DNA from: Dactylosporangium vinaceum
GTDB lineage: Bacteria > Actinomycetota > Actinomycetes > Mycobacteriales > Micromonosporaceae
Assembly: GCF_019904175.1 (NCBI RefSeq)
Contig: NZ_CP061913.1
Coordinates: forward strand, 5,456,001 to 5,520,000
Length of the DNA: 64,000 nucleotides
Direction: 5' to 3'
Numbering within the stretch: position 1 is the first letter of the stretch; each line of letters opens with the position of its first letter. The translations under genes were made by a program, and so were the position numbers. Below, piece by piece: positions 54,656 to 63,201 of the stretch. The notes below the pieces were generated by a model that worked only from the letters and a program-made list of their open reading frames with translations, was not told the DNA's origin and made no database searches.

Positions 54656-56467
54656 GTGACAGAGCGGCCGAAGCCGGGCGCCTTACGGGACGCGACCCGC
54701 CTGGCCGCGCTCGACGCCACCGGCCTCGACGCGCGGGCGGATGCGGCGTTCGACCGGTTCGCCGCGCTCGCCTCGAGCGCGATCGGGACACCCCTCGCCC
54801 TGGTCTCCCTCGTCGACGCCCGCCGCCAGTTCTTCCCCGGCCAGGCCGGGCTGGTGCAGCCGCTGTGCGACGAACGGCAGACACCGCTGTCGCACTCGTT
54901 CTGCCAGCAGGTGATCACGACCGGCGCTCCGCTGATCGTCACCGACGCCCGGCAGGACGCCCGGGTCGCCGGGAACGCGGCGGTCGCCGACCTCGGCGTG
55001 ATCGCCTATGCCGGCCTGCCGCTCACCGACAGTGACGGACGCATCCTGGGTGCGCTCGCCGTCATCGACCACCAGCCCCGGGACTGGAACGCGGCCGAGC
55101 TCAAGCTCCTGGACGGCATCGCCGACGCCTGCGCGGCGGAGCTGCGACTGCGGATCGTCGCCGATCAGGTGGGCCGGCGGCTGGCCGAGCAGCAGCGGCT
55201 CGCCGCGGAGACGGCCGACGTCCTGGCCAGCACCGAGCTGCTGCTGCGGGCCAGCGAGGACCTCAGCGCGGCCACGACTGTGGACGGGATCACCGCCGCG
55301 GTGACCCGCCTGCTGGACTCGGCGGTCGCGCCCGCCTATGTGAGCCTCGGCATCACCTACGCCGACGGCGCCCGCCGCCACATCCGGGTGGCAAACGTCC
55401 AGCACCCGCAGTGGGAGGCGGCGTGGCTGCACGACGTCGACACGGGCGGTTCGCCGATGCTGCGGTGCGTGCGGGACAACACGCCGGTGTACTACGCCGG
55501 CGTCGCCGCGCTCGCCGCCGACTTCCCCGACCTCGCCGGGCACGTGGTCGCCGCCGGCCGGCAGTCGCTGGCCTGCCTGCCGCTGCCCGGGCCCGCGGGC
55601 CCCATCGGCGTCATCGCCTTCTGGTGGGACCAGTCGCACGCCCCGGACGCCGCGGAGCAGATGACCCTGGCCGCGCTGGCCGGCTATACCGGCCTGGCGG
55701 TGCAGCGGGTCCTGCTGCTGCAGAACCGCATCGACGCCGCGCTCGCCCTCCAGCAGGCCATGCTCACCGACCTGCCGGACCCGGCCGGCCTGGCCCTCGC
55801 CGCCCGTTACCACGCCGCGCACGCCGGCGACCGGGTCGGCGGCGACTGGTACGACGCCTTCCACACCGCCACCGGCGCCACCATCCTGGTCATCGGTGAC
55901 GTCACCGGCCACGACATCACCGCCGCCGGGCAGATGGGGCAGATCCGCGCCACGCTGCGTGCGCTCGCCCACGACCGCGACGAGGCGCCGGACCAGATCC
56001 TGACCCGCACCGACCGCACCATCGCCGATCTCGGGCTGGACATCCTGGCCTCCGCCGTCGTGGTCCGGCTCAGCCCCGCCCCGGACCGGCCGGGGACCTA
56101 CGAGCTGTCGTGGTCCGCCGCCGGGCACCCGCCGCCGCTGCTGCAGCACCCCGACGGCCGCGTCGAGGTCCTCACCGGCTCCGACATGCTGCTCGGCATC
56201 AACCCGTCCCGGCCCCGCCGCAGCGAGTCGGTCGCGCTGCCGCCCGGCGCCACGGTGCTGCTCTACACCGACGGGCTTGTCGAGGTGCGCGGCGTGGACC
56301 TGCGCGAGCGCATCGCCGACCTGCGCGACCTCGTGGCCGACCTGCACCACCGGCCGCTCGACTGCCTGCTCGACACCGTCGTCGAGACCCTCACCGGCCG
56401 CACCCACAGCGACGACGTCGCGGTGATCGCGTGCCGCAACCCCGGCCCGGTCCAGCCGGTGCCATGA
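54656..56467 (+). CDS. GAF-domain SpoIIE-type (PP2C) phosphatase
   Basis: 603 residues from GTG 54656 just after GGAGGG (spacing rather short); ATG 54632 is the alternative. First GAF domain about 30-165 (L-A-L-V-S-L-V-D-A-R-R-Q-F-F, S-F-C-Q-Q-V-I), a second about 200-355, then a PP2C/SpoIIE domain (about 365-595) with G-D-R-V-G-G-D-W-Y-D-A-F, V-I-G-D-V-T-G-H-D, A-A-G-H-P-P-P-L-L, T-D-G-L-V-E-V-R and S-D-D-V-A-V-I-A. All metal-binding Asp residues are present. Such proteins dephosphorylate anti-anti-sigma factors in response to a signal bound or sensed by the GAF domains. No membrane segment, so cytoplasmic. Confidence 0.92.
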   Translation: MTERPKPGALRDATRLAALDATGLDARADAAFDRFAALASSAIGTPLALVSLVDARRQFFPGQAGLVQPLCDERQTPLSHSFCQQVITTGAPLIVTDARQDARVAGNAAVADLGVIAYAGLPLTDSDGRILGALAVIDHQPRDWNAAELKLLDGIADACAAELRLRIVADQVGRRLAEQQRLAAETADVLASTELLLRASEDLSAATTVDGITAAVTRLLDSAVAPAYVSLGITYADGARRHIRVANVQHPQWEAAWLHDVDTGGSPMLRCVRDNTPVYYAGVAALAADFPDLAGHVVAAGRQSLACLPLPGPAGPIGVIAFWWDQSHAPDAAEQMTLAALAGYTGLAVQRVLLLQNRIDAALALQQAMLTDLPDPAGLALAARYHAAHAGDRVGGDWYDAFHTATGATILVIGDVTGHDITAAGQMGQIRATLRALAHDRDEAPDQILTRTDRTIADLGLDILASAVVVRLSPAPDRPGTYELSWSAAGHPPPLLQHPDGRVEVLTGSDMLLGINPSRPRRSESVALPPGATVLLYTDGLVEVRGVDLRERIADLRDLVADLHHRPLDCLLDTVVETLTGRTHSDDVAVIACRNPGPVQPVP

Positions 56468-56495
56468 CCGTCGAGCACCCCGCGTGGACCGGGCG

Positions 56496-56579
56496 CTACC
56501 GGCTGAACCGGAACCAGTTGACGTTGACGAAGTCGGCGCCCACGGTCCCGGTGAACGTCAGGTAGACGGTGTGCACGCC
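56496..56579 (-). pseudogene. Remnant of a CBM6-type glycosidase C-terminus
   Basis: On the minus strand, 28 codons ending in TAG read G-V-H-T-V-Y-L-T-F-T-G-T and then D-F-V-N-V-N-W-F-R-F, the classic last strands of a CBM6 carbohydrate-binding module. No CBM6 body, catalytic domain or start precedes it: the frame runs upstream into non-matching sequence and then into the lipoprotein gene's last codons. It is best read as the tail of a deleted glycosidase gene. Confidence 0.65.
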
Positions 56580-56643
56580 AGCGGCCGCGCGGCCGTCGGT
56601 GAGGTGGGCGCGATTGCCGCAGTGATCGGCGGTGCGACGTCGG

Positions 56644-57327
56644 TCAGGGTTTGCGGCCGACCAGCCACATACTGACGTTCTTGGGTCCGGTGCGGACCAC
56701 GAGCTGGAAGCGCCCGAGGTCGGTCTGGTGGTCCGAGGTGCCGGGGCAGGTGCCGTCGGAGGTCGGGGTGCACGAGGGCGTCGTGTCGGGCTGGGCGTGG
56801 CCGGCCAGGAAGTCGATGACCCGCTTCGGCTCGTCGCCCCGCAACGCCGGCCCGGCGCAGCCGGCGACGACCTGCTCGGCGATCTTGCGGGTCATGGTGA
56901 CGTACCCGTTCACGCCGAGCGAATTGTCGATGACCCCACAGTAGATCATGCTCGCGGCGGTACTCTCGGCGCTCGGCCGTTCGACGATCATGTACAGCTG
57001 GCCGTGCACGGCCGGGAAGTCGACCGTCAGCCTGGTCATGTGTATGCCCGGCCGCTTGTCGGGAATCGGCGTGGCGTGCCAGCGTTCGGACCAGGCCGTG
57101 GCGACGGCGTCGGCGACGACGTCGGGGATGGGACCCTCGCCGTGCGGAAGGCCGTCTCCCGTGCCGGTCGAGGGGCCGGCACTGTCGGCCGGAGCCGTAC
57201 CCGCCGCGCTGCGGGTGGCCGGCGCGCCGGTTGTGGGAGCCGGGCCGGGTTTCGCCGCCGGGCTGCAGCCCGCCGTCAAGGCAGTCGCGGTCAGCGCCGC
57301 GAGTAGCAGGCCCTTGTGTTTCACCAT
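56644..57327 (-). CDS. Putative lipoprotein of unknown function
   Basis: 227 residues from ATG 57327 behind GGAGGG. Signal with lipobox L-T-A-G-C, then a 45-residue Pro/Ala/Thr/Gly spacer and a globular part from about residue 65 (P-D-V-V-A-D-A-V-A-T-A-W-S-E-R-W, H-M-T-R-L-T-V-D-F-P-A, D-F-L-A-G-H-A-Q-P-D-T-T-P-S-C). Two further cysteines (S-C-T..G-T-C-P) could form a disulphide. No family recognised. The divergent secreted-protein genes at 57463 start 135 bases away. Confidence 0.75.
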   Translation of the reverse strand: MVKHKGLLLAALTATALTAGCSPAAKPGPAPTTGAPATRSAAGTAPADSAGPSTGTGDGLPHGEGPIPDVVADAVATAWSERWHATPIPDKRPGIHMTRLTVDFPAVHGQLYMIVERPSAESTAASMIYCGVIDNSLGVNGYVTMTRKIAEQVVAGCAGPALRGDEPKRVIDFLAGHAQPDTTPSCTPTSDGTCPGTSDHQTDLGRFQLVVRTGPKNVSMWLVGRKP

Positions 57328-57462
57328 GTGCCCTCCCGGATCGTTTGCCGGCGGCCCGGACTTTAGCATGATCTGCGAATCCATTGCATTGACATGCGCC
57401 AATAGAAAGGATGGGTGGCGGTTGGCGTTCAGTCCGGCCGTTCCCAGCTTTTCGGAGGGCAC

Positions 57463-57927
57463 GTGAGAAGACGCTTGATGATCTGGGCTGCCGTCGTTGG
57501 CCTGGTTGCGGCGGCGGGTCCGGTCGGTCCCGCCGCCCCGGCGCTGGCCACGCCGTCGCACTGCTTCGAGGCGACCTGCGACAACGTGGCGTTGAGCGGC
57601 ACCGACTGTGCGACCAATCAGCTGGTCTGGGACGACTTCGTGGTCGGCAGCGGCATTGCCATCCAGCTCATGTACAGCCCTGGCTGCCACGCCTTCTGGG
57701 GTGAAGTGCAGGAGCCCAGCGGGGGCGTCTACGGCATCCTGTTCGCCATCCCGGAGTACGGGGGCAGCGAGCAGATTCTCGAATCGGGTCTGGTCACCGG
57801 CGTGGCTCTGGAGACGCACATGTGGAATTCGGCCGGTCACTCGGTGAAACTCTGCCGGAATACGGTCAGCGCCACAGACCCGGGCGACACCAACATCCCC
57901 ACGGCCCAGTGCACGGGCTGGCGGTGA
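57463..57927 (+). CDS. Secreted DUF2690-like protein
   Basis: 154 residues from GTG 57463 behind GGAGGG (57454-57459); longer starts lack a ribosome site. Signal about 1-29 (A-P-A-L-A-T), then a Cys-rich small domain: C-F-E-A-T-C, G-T-D-C-A-T-N, Y-S-P-G-C-H-A-F-W-G and C-R-N..Q-C-T. The pattern G-x-D-C followed by Y-S-x-x-C-x-A-x-W-G matches DUF2690, a secreted family of unknown role common in actinobacteria. It overlaps the next gene by GTGA, so both are made together. Confidence 0.8.
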   Translation: MRRRLMIWAAVVGLVAAAGPVGPAAPALATPSHCFEATCDNVALSGTDCATNQLVWDDFVVGSGIAIQLMYSPGCHAFWGEVQEPSGGVYGILFAIPEYGGSEQILESGLVTGVALETHMWNSAGHSVKLCRNTVSATDPGDTNIPTAQCTGWR

Positions 57928-60863
57928 TCGCGATGCGCAGTCGATCCGCGCTGCGGCGCCTCCTCATCGTGTCGGTGGCCGTGGTCCTGGCCGTCGGGTT
58001 CCTGCCCGGCCGGGCCCCGGCCGCACCGCCCGGGCCCCACACCGGCCAGGGTGCGATCGCCGATCCCGACCATGCGCTCGGCGCCAGGTGGCGGTCCTCG
58101 TCCGACGTCGTCGTCACCGGGGCCGGCGACGCGGACGGCTACCACCTGTACATCGCCCGGGAGAAGGACGCGTTCGGCTGGCAGACCCTCGCCACGTTGA
58201 AGTCGACGGACATCGACGTCGGGCCGTGGGGCGGCTCGGTCTGCGTGACCGGGTCCGGCCGCTACGCCGTGGTCGTGTTCGCCCCCGTGAAGGCGTCGAA
58301 CGACCCGAAGCTCATGATGGCCGGCGCCCTCGCGGCCGTCGTCGACACCGGCACCGGCAAGGCCACGGCGGTCGCCGCCGGGGTGCAGTTCTCCTACTTC
58401 AACCCGGCCTGCGGCCCCGGCGACCGGGCCCTGCTGACCCGGGCGGTCGGCGACGACACCGAGGCCGGTCGCAGCACCGACCTGCTGACCGTGGACGCCG
58501 CGGCCGGCAAGGTGACAGCCACTCGGCACGTCGCCGCCCAGCTCACCACGCCGGCGGCGGCACCCGACGGCGACTACGGCATCGTGGCCGGGCAGTTGGT
58601 CAAGGTCGCCGCGAGCGGCTCGGTGAGCGCGCTCGGCCGGCCACAGGGCCGGCCGTTCGCGGTGCGCGCCACGGCGGGCGGCGGCATCGACGTGGTCTCC
58701 GCCGACGGCGAGCGGGCGGTCGCCCAGCGCTTCGGCGGCGGCCGGTTCACCACCACCGCGACCGGCCCCCGCAACCGGATGCAGCTGTTCGGCCTGCGCG
58801 GCGGCCGCAATGTGCTCGTCGGCCAGGTCGGCAAGGCCGCGGACCTACCGCCGGACCTCACCACCCTGGCCGAGGACAAGCAGGTCGGCACCGTGTCCGG
58901 TGACGGCCACCTGATCGTCGAAGGGACGCTGACGAGCCAGGCCGAGGCCGCCGCCGCCCAGCCGCTGACGGCCGTCGACCCCGGCGCCGCCGGGCGGGTG
59001 CGGATCGCGGTCCGCGCGGTCGCAGGGCACGTCGACTCGACCGCGCAGGTCGACACCGCCGCGGCCCCGACCCTCGACGTCGACCTCGCGGCGTTCGCAC
59101 CGGGACAGGCCGAGCGGCCCGGCGCCAAGCTGACCACGGCGACGGCGTCGCCCTGCATGATCCGGCGCAACGACCCGACGGTCCAGCCGCTGCAGCCCAG
59201 CCCGAACCAGGTCGAGTGGGCCGTGGACAACGCAGTGCACGGCACGCTCACCGCGAGCCGCCCGGCCAACTACCTCAAGTCGGGACAGCCGGCGTACAGC
59301 CCGCAGGGCATGTTCCCGCTCGATGTGACGCGCCACGGCGACGGCAGTGTCTCCGGTGCCGGGCGGGTGCCGGCCAACCTGGAGCTGGCGATCCTGGCCC
59401 AGGAGACGAACCTCAGCCAGGCGTCCTGGCACGCGGTGCCGGGCGACACCGCCAACCCGCTGATCGCCAGCTACTACGGCACGTACGACATCAACACCAT
59501 CGACTACGACAAGGCCGACTGCGGCTACGGCATCGGCCAGGTCACCACCGGCATGTCGAGCAACGACAACCCCCTCGACCGGTTCACCCACCCGCAGCAG
59601 GTGGCCGTGGCCGTCGACTACGAGGCCAACATCGCGGCGAGCGTGAACATCCTGGTCAGCAAGTGGAACCAGCTGCACGCCGAGCCCGACCCGTACAAGG
59701 ACACGCTGAACAACGACAACGCCGACTACATCGAGAACTGGTTCCTCGCGCTCTGGGCGTACAACAGCGGACTGCACACGTACGACCAGCGCAACCTGCC
59801 CGACAGCGGCGGCCACTTCGGGCTGGGCTGGCTGAACAACCCGGCCAACCCGGACTACAGCGCCGGCCGCGACGGCTTCCTGCGCGACACCCTGGCCGAC
59901 GCGGAGACGCCGAACCACTGGAGCTACCCCGAGCGGATCATGGGGTGGGTCGAGACGCCGCAGAACAAGGGCGGCCAGTTCAGCCAGGCCTACAAGTACC
60001 CGGCCTTCGGCTCGAACCCGAACATCTTCTTCCGCAACCTGGTACCGCACTACGGCGTGACGCTGCCCGGCCTGTACGACTTCTGCGACACGCAGTTCGG
60101 CTGCTCCCAGGCGAACAACGGCTGCCCGGCGGTCAACAGCTCCTGCTGGTGGCACGGGCACATCGACTTCGCCGACTGTACCGCCGGCCGGTGCACGACG
60201 GAGAACCTGCAGTACCTGCCCGGGTCCGGCGCGGAGCCGGGCGTGGTGCGGACCTACCCCACCGGCTGCACGCCCTTCGACGCCACCGCGGTCACCGGCC
60301 GTGACCCGAACGTGCAGATCAACATGGTCTACACGCTGCGGGACACCGGCCAGTACAACCTCGGCTGCGCCATCCCCACGAACACGCTGGGCGGCAAGTT
60401 CCTGCTGCGCGGCGGGTCCCCGGCCGGGCAGAGCGGGGCACCCTACGCCGACATCGACCTGCACCAGCTCGGAGCCGGGTACCTCGGGCACATGTGGTTC
60501 ACCCACGGCGCGTCCGGCAGCGCCCTGGCCAAGCACAAGGTCGTCGGCGCCTGGGAACCGGAGCTGCCGCTCCTGCCCGGCCAGAGCAAGACTTACACCA
60601 TCTGGGCCCACCAGCCCAGTCACGGAGGCACCTGGGCCACCGCGGTCTACAACATCCAGAAGGTCGCGAACAACAAGGCCCTGTACAACAGCCCCGTGAT
60701 CGACCAGGGGCCCGAAGCCGACGGCGCGCTCGGCTCCGACCACTGGGTCAACCTCGGCACCTACGTCCTGGGCCGCGGTGCCCGGGTCCTGCTGAGCAAC
60801 GACGGCGCACCGGCCGGCGCCGACGTCGCCTACGACGCGATGGCCTTCGTGCCCATGGTGTGA
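57924..60863 (+). CDS. Large secreted NocE-like protein with lysozyme-like and golvesin-like domains
   Basis: 979 residues from GTG 57924 (overlapping the previous stop), or 976 from ATG 57933. Signal up to about residue 40. Residues 45-380 look like a beta-propeller-like sensor region (repeated short D-G/D-A turns). A transglycosylase-like region (about 475-640) has the probable catalytic E494 in I-L-A-Q-E-T-N and G-Y-G-I-G-Q-V-T. The C-terminal 120 residues match the golvesin/xanthan-lyase CBD-like domain (A-V-Y-N-I, W-V-N-L-G-T-Y-V-L, Y-D-A-M-A-F). Similar giant exported proteins (NocE type) occur across actinobacteria with unknown role; cell-wall remodelling is a fair guess. Confidence 0.8.
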   Translation: MIAMRSRSALRRLLIVSVAVVLAVGFLPGRAPAAPPGPHTGQGAIADPDHALGARWRSSSDVVVTGAGDADGYHLYIAREKDAFGWQTLATLKSTDIDVGPWGGSVCVTGSGRYAVVVFAPVKASNDPKLMMAGALAAVVDTGTGKATAVAAGVQFSYFNPACGPGDRALLTRAVGDDTEAGRSTDLLTVDAAAGKVTATRHVAAQLTTPAAAPDGDYGIVAGQLVKVAASGSVSALGRPQGRPFAVRATAGGGIDVVSADGERAVAQRFGGGRFTTTATGPRNRMQLFGLRGGRNVLVGQVGKAADLPPDLTTLAEDKQVGTVSGDGHLIVEGTLTSQAEAAAAQPLTAVDPGAAGRVRIAVRAVAGHVDSTAQVDTAAAPTLDVDLAAFAPGQAERPGAKLTTATASPCMIRRNDPTVQPLQPSPNQVEWAVDNAVHGTLTASRPANYLKSGQPAYSPQGMFPLDVTRHGDGSVSGAGRVPANLELAILAQETNLSQASWHAVPGDTANPLIASYYGTYDINTIDYDKADCGYGIGQVTTGMSSNDNPLDRFTHPQQVAVAVDYEANIAASVNILVSKWNQLHAEPDPYKDTLNNDNADYIENWFLALWAYNSGLHTYDQRNLPDSGGHFGLGWLNNPANPDYSAGRDGFLRDTLADAETPNHWSYPERIMGWVETPQNKGGQFSQAYKYPAFGSNPNIFFRNLVPHYGVTLPGLYDFCDTQFGCSQANNGCPAVNSSCWWHGHIDFADCTAGRCTTENLQYLPGSGAEPGVVRTYPTGCTPFDATAVTGRDPNVQINMVYTLRDTGQYNLGCAIPTNTLGGKFLLRGGSPAGQSGAPYADIDLHQLGAGYLGHMWFTHGASGSALAKHKVVGAWEPELPLLPGQSKTYTIWAHQPSHGGTWATAVYNIQKVANNKALYNSPVIDQGPEADGALGSDHWVNLGTYVLGRGARVLLSNDGAPAGADVAYDAMAFVPMV

Positions 60864-60878
60864 GCACCCTGGGCGATC

Positions 60879-60910
60879 CGGCGCCGCGCCCGTCCCCGGG
60901 CGCGGCGCCG
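60879..60910 (+). terminator. Strong hairpin after the NocE-like gene
   Basis: 14-bp perfect stem (60879-60892 with 60897-60910) and 4-base loop, 15 bases after the stop. No T-run. The 60911-61140 remainder of this gap shows no gene. Confidence 0.78.
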
Positions 60911-61140
60911 CGTTGAGGCCCGAGACTGTCGGCGGGAAGGGCTGCTCACGGACCCTGCGCACCGAGTCGCACCTTGAACGTGTCCCACGCGCGGGCCGAC
61001 TGCGGCGACCGGGCCGGCTCGGCCGGCGCGGGAACGCCATGAACTCGATGCCGGCGAGCGTCGGGAGCGTCTCGGTCCACCCGAGCCGGGGCCGCCCGGG
61101 GGCCCGCTGACCGGTTCGGGGCCGATCAGCGGGCCGGGTC

Positions 61141-61524
61141 TCAGGCGACCGGCGCGTCGAAGTAGCTGTTGCGCTCCACGACCCGGCCGTCGGCGACCCG
61201 CCAGAAGTCGGCCCACCGCACGTTGAGCGCCTCGCCACTGGTGCGGGTGCCGTCGAAGCGGCCGCGCACGGCCACCTCGTCGCCGTCCTCGACTGTCACC
61301 TCGATGCTGTGCCGGCCGGGGCCCACAACCCGCGTGGCGGCGTAGAACGCCTCGATCGCGGCCCGCCCGACGAGCGCGGGATAGCCGGGTCGCCGGTAGA
61401 CGGCGGTGCTCGCGAAGCAGGCGAGGGCGGCCGGGACGTCGCCGGCGTCGATGTTGTCGTAGTAGGTGCGCACCAGGTCGGCCAGCGGCGTCGCCCGCAC
61501 CGCCGTCACGGCCTCGCCGGTCAC
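61141..61524 (-). CDS. SnoaL/NTF2-like protein
   Basis: 127 residues from GTG 61524 (GTGA overlap with the methyltransferase stop). NTF2-like cone fold: L-V-R-T-Y-Y-D-N-I-D-A-G-D-V-P-A-A-L, A-V-Y-R-R-P-G-Y, G-R-A-A-I-E-A-F-Y and V-R-W-A-D-F-W-R-V-A-D-G-R-V. Proteins of this fold serve as cyclases, isomerases or hydratases in secondary metabolism. Tight coupling to a methyltransferase and leuCD-type genes indicates a step in the same pathway; reaction unknown. Confidence 0.85.
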   Translation of the reverse strand: MTGEAVTAVRATPLADLVRTYYDNIDAGDVPAALACFASTAVYRRPGYPALVGRAAIEAFYAATRVVGPGRHSIEVTVEDGDEVAVRGRFDGTRTSGEALNVRWADFWRVADGRVVERNSYFDAPVA

Positions 61525-62495
61525 GGCTTGCGCGCCAGGTAGATCCGGGCCTCCGGCAGGTCGGGGGTGACCACGTCGACGATCTCGAACCCGGCCTCGG
61601 TGAACGCCTTGCGCCAGCCGTCCTCGCCCAGCAGCCGCTGCTCCATGAGGGCCTGCGTCAGCGCGTACTCGGGCGTGAACAGCTCCACCCCGTCGGCCTC
61701 GCACCCGGGCGGGGCGACCTCGGCGGTGAGCATGTGCGCCCCGGCGGGCAGGCTCTGCTGGATCTGGCGCAGGTAGGCGACGAGCACGTCGAAGCCGTGC
61801 TCCAGCACCTCGTGCAGGAAGAAGAACGTGAAGACCAGGTCGACCCCGTCGATGCCCGGCACCTTCTGCAGGTCGCCGGCGTCGGCCTCGATGATGCTGA
61901 TCCGGTCGGTCAGGCCGGCCTTGGCGACCTCCTGCTCGGCCTCCTTGCACGACGCGGGGCTGATGTCGACCCCGATGCCGCGGGCGCCGACCTCCTGGCA
62001 CAGCGAGATCAGGTAGTGGGCGTTGCCGCAGCCGAGGTCGGCGATGTGCTGGAACTTGAACCGCCGGGCCAGGTCCACCACGTACGGCCACATGTCCTTC
62101 TGGCCGATCTCGGCCGAGCCGACCGCGACCCAGCGCACGTTGCGATCGATGTCCTCGCCGAAGCGGCGCCTGCCGGTCAGCAGGTCGCCGAGGGCCGTCA
62201 TGGCCTCGCCGTAGCCGCCGGAGAGCCACACCAGGTAGCCGCGGTCGGCGTAGATCGTCCGCCCGAACTCGGTGAGCCGGACCCGGTCGCCGTCCTCCGC
62301 GACGATGCCGCGCTCGGTGAGGTACCGCAGCGTCGCCCGGGTCAGGAACTCGTTGGACCCGATCTGCTCGGCCCGCAGGCCGTCGGCGGCGAGCGCGTCG
62401 AGGACGCCGAGCTCCTCCAGGGCCGACATGACCGTGCAGAGGGTGTACCCCTGCATGTAGTCGAACACGGACGTCTGGGCACGGACTTTGCTCAT
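61521..62495 (-). CDS. SAM-dependent methyltransferase
   Basis: 324 residues from ATG 62495 (ATGA overlap with leuD). An N-terminal helical dimerisation/winged-helix part (1-110; L-T-R-A-T-L-R-Y-L-T-E-R-G) followed by a class I Rossmann domain: I-A-D-L-G-C-G-N-A-H-Y, G-V-D-I-S-P, D-A-G-D-L and F-T-F-F-F-L-H-E-V-L-E. The layout is that of small-molecule O-/C-methyltransferases in natural-product clusters rather than of a nucleic-acid methylase. Substrate unknown; it may act on the alpha-hydroxy/keto acid handled by the LeuCD pair. Confidence 0.87.
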   Translation of the reverse strand: MSKVRAQTSVFDYMQGYTLCTVMSALEELGVLDALAADGLRAEQIGSNEFLTRATLRYLTERGIVAEDGDRVRLTEFGRTIYADRGYLVWLSGGYGEAMTALGDLLTGRRRFGEDIDRNVRWVAVGSAEIGQKDMWPYVVDLARRFKFQHIADLGCGNAHYLISLCQEVGARGIGVDISPASCKEAEQEVAKAGLTDRISIIEADAGDLQKVPGIDGVDLVFTFFFLHEVLEHGFDVLVAYLRQIQQSLPAGAHMLTAEVAPPGCEADGVELFTPEYALTQALMEQRLLGEDGWRKAFTEAGFEIVDVVTPDLPEARIYLARKP

Positions 62496-63190
62496 CGGCT
62501 GACCCACTCCTTGATTGGTGCGGACTGGCCCGGGGCGGGTGGCTCCGGGACGGCGGACTGCGGGCCGAACGGCCCGGCGGGCTCGGCCGGGTGCACGCGG
62601 ACGACCGGCAGCCAGTCGGGGCGCGACCGCTCGTGCGCGGCGATGACCGCCTCGGCGCTGAGCGTCACGGCGATCTCGTCGAGGCCGGCGATCAGGTGCC
62701 GGCGGGCCCGCTCGTCGATCGGGAACGGCCAGGAGCGGCCGGCGGCCCGCACGGTTCGCGTCGTGACGTCGACGCTCACCGGCCCGGCCGGGTCCCGCTC
62801 GACGAGCGCGGTCAGCTCGGCCAGCGCCTCGGGTGGGAGCTGGACGGGCAGCAGGCCGTTCTTGAGCGCGTTGCGGCGGAAGATGTCGCCGAAGCCGGTG
62901 GCGAGCACCGCCCGGAAGCCCCAGTCCCGCAGCGCCCACACGGCGTGCTCACGGGAGCTGCCGGTGCCGAAGTTGTGGCCCGCGACGAGGACCGTCGCGC
63001 CGGCCGCGGCCGGGTCGTTGAGCGCGAAGCCCGGCTCCTGCCGCCAGCGGGAGAACAGCACGTCCTCGTACCCGCTCTTGGTGATCCGCTTGCAGTACTC
63101 GGCCGCGACGATCTGGTCGGTGTCGACGTCGTCGCGGCGCAGCAGCACGGCCCGGCCGGTGTGTTCGGAGACGGCCCCCACCCCTGTCAT
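62492..63190 (-). CDS. leuD: 3-isopropylmalate dehydratase small subunit-like (LeuD type)
   Basis: 232 residues from ATG 63190, which has GAGGGG six bases upstream; ATG 63205 overlaps the large-subunit stop and is the alternative. Swivel domain of aconitase-type isomerases: H-T-G-R-A-V-L-L-R-R-D-D-V-D-T-D-Q-I, G-H-N-F-G-T-G-S-S-R-E-H-A and F-G-D-I-F-R-R-N-A-L-K-N-G-L-L. The C-terminal 35 residues are a Pro-rich extension absent from ordinary LeuD. As a partner of the large subunit it would isomerise a 2-alkylmalate. Coupling to a methyltransferase rather than leuB suggests a specialised paralogue. Confidence 0.88.
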   Translation of the reverse strand: MTGVGAVSEHTGRAVLLRRDDVDTDQIVAAEYCKRITKSGYEDVLFSRWRQEPGFALNDPAAAGATVLVAGHNFGTGSSREHAVWALRDWGFRAVLATGFGDIFRRNALKNGLLPVQLPPEALAELTALVERDPAGPVSVDVTTRTVRAAGRSWPFPIDERARRHLIAGLDEIAVTLSAEAVIAAHERSRPDWLPVVRVHPAEPAGPFGPQSAVPEPPAPGQSAPIKEWVSR

Positions 63191-63201
63191 CGCAACCCCT
63201 C

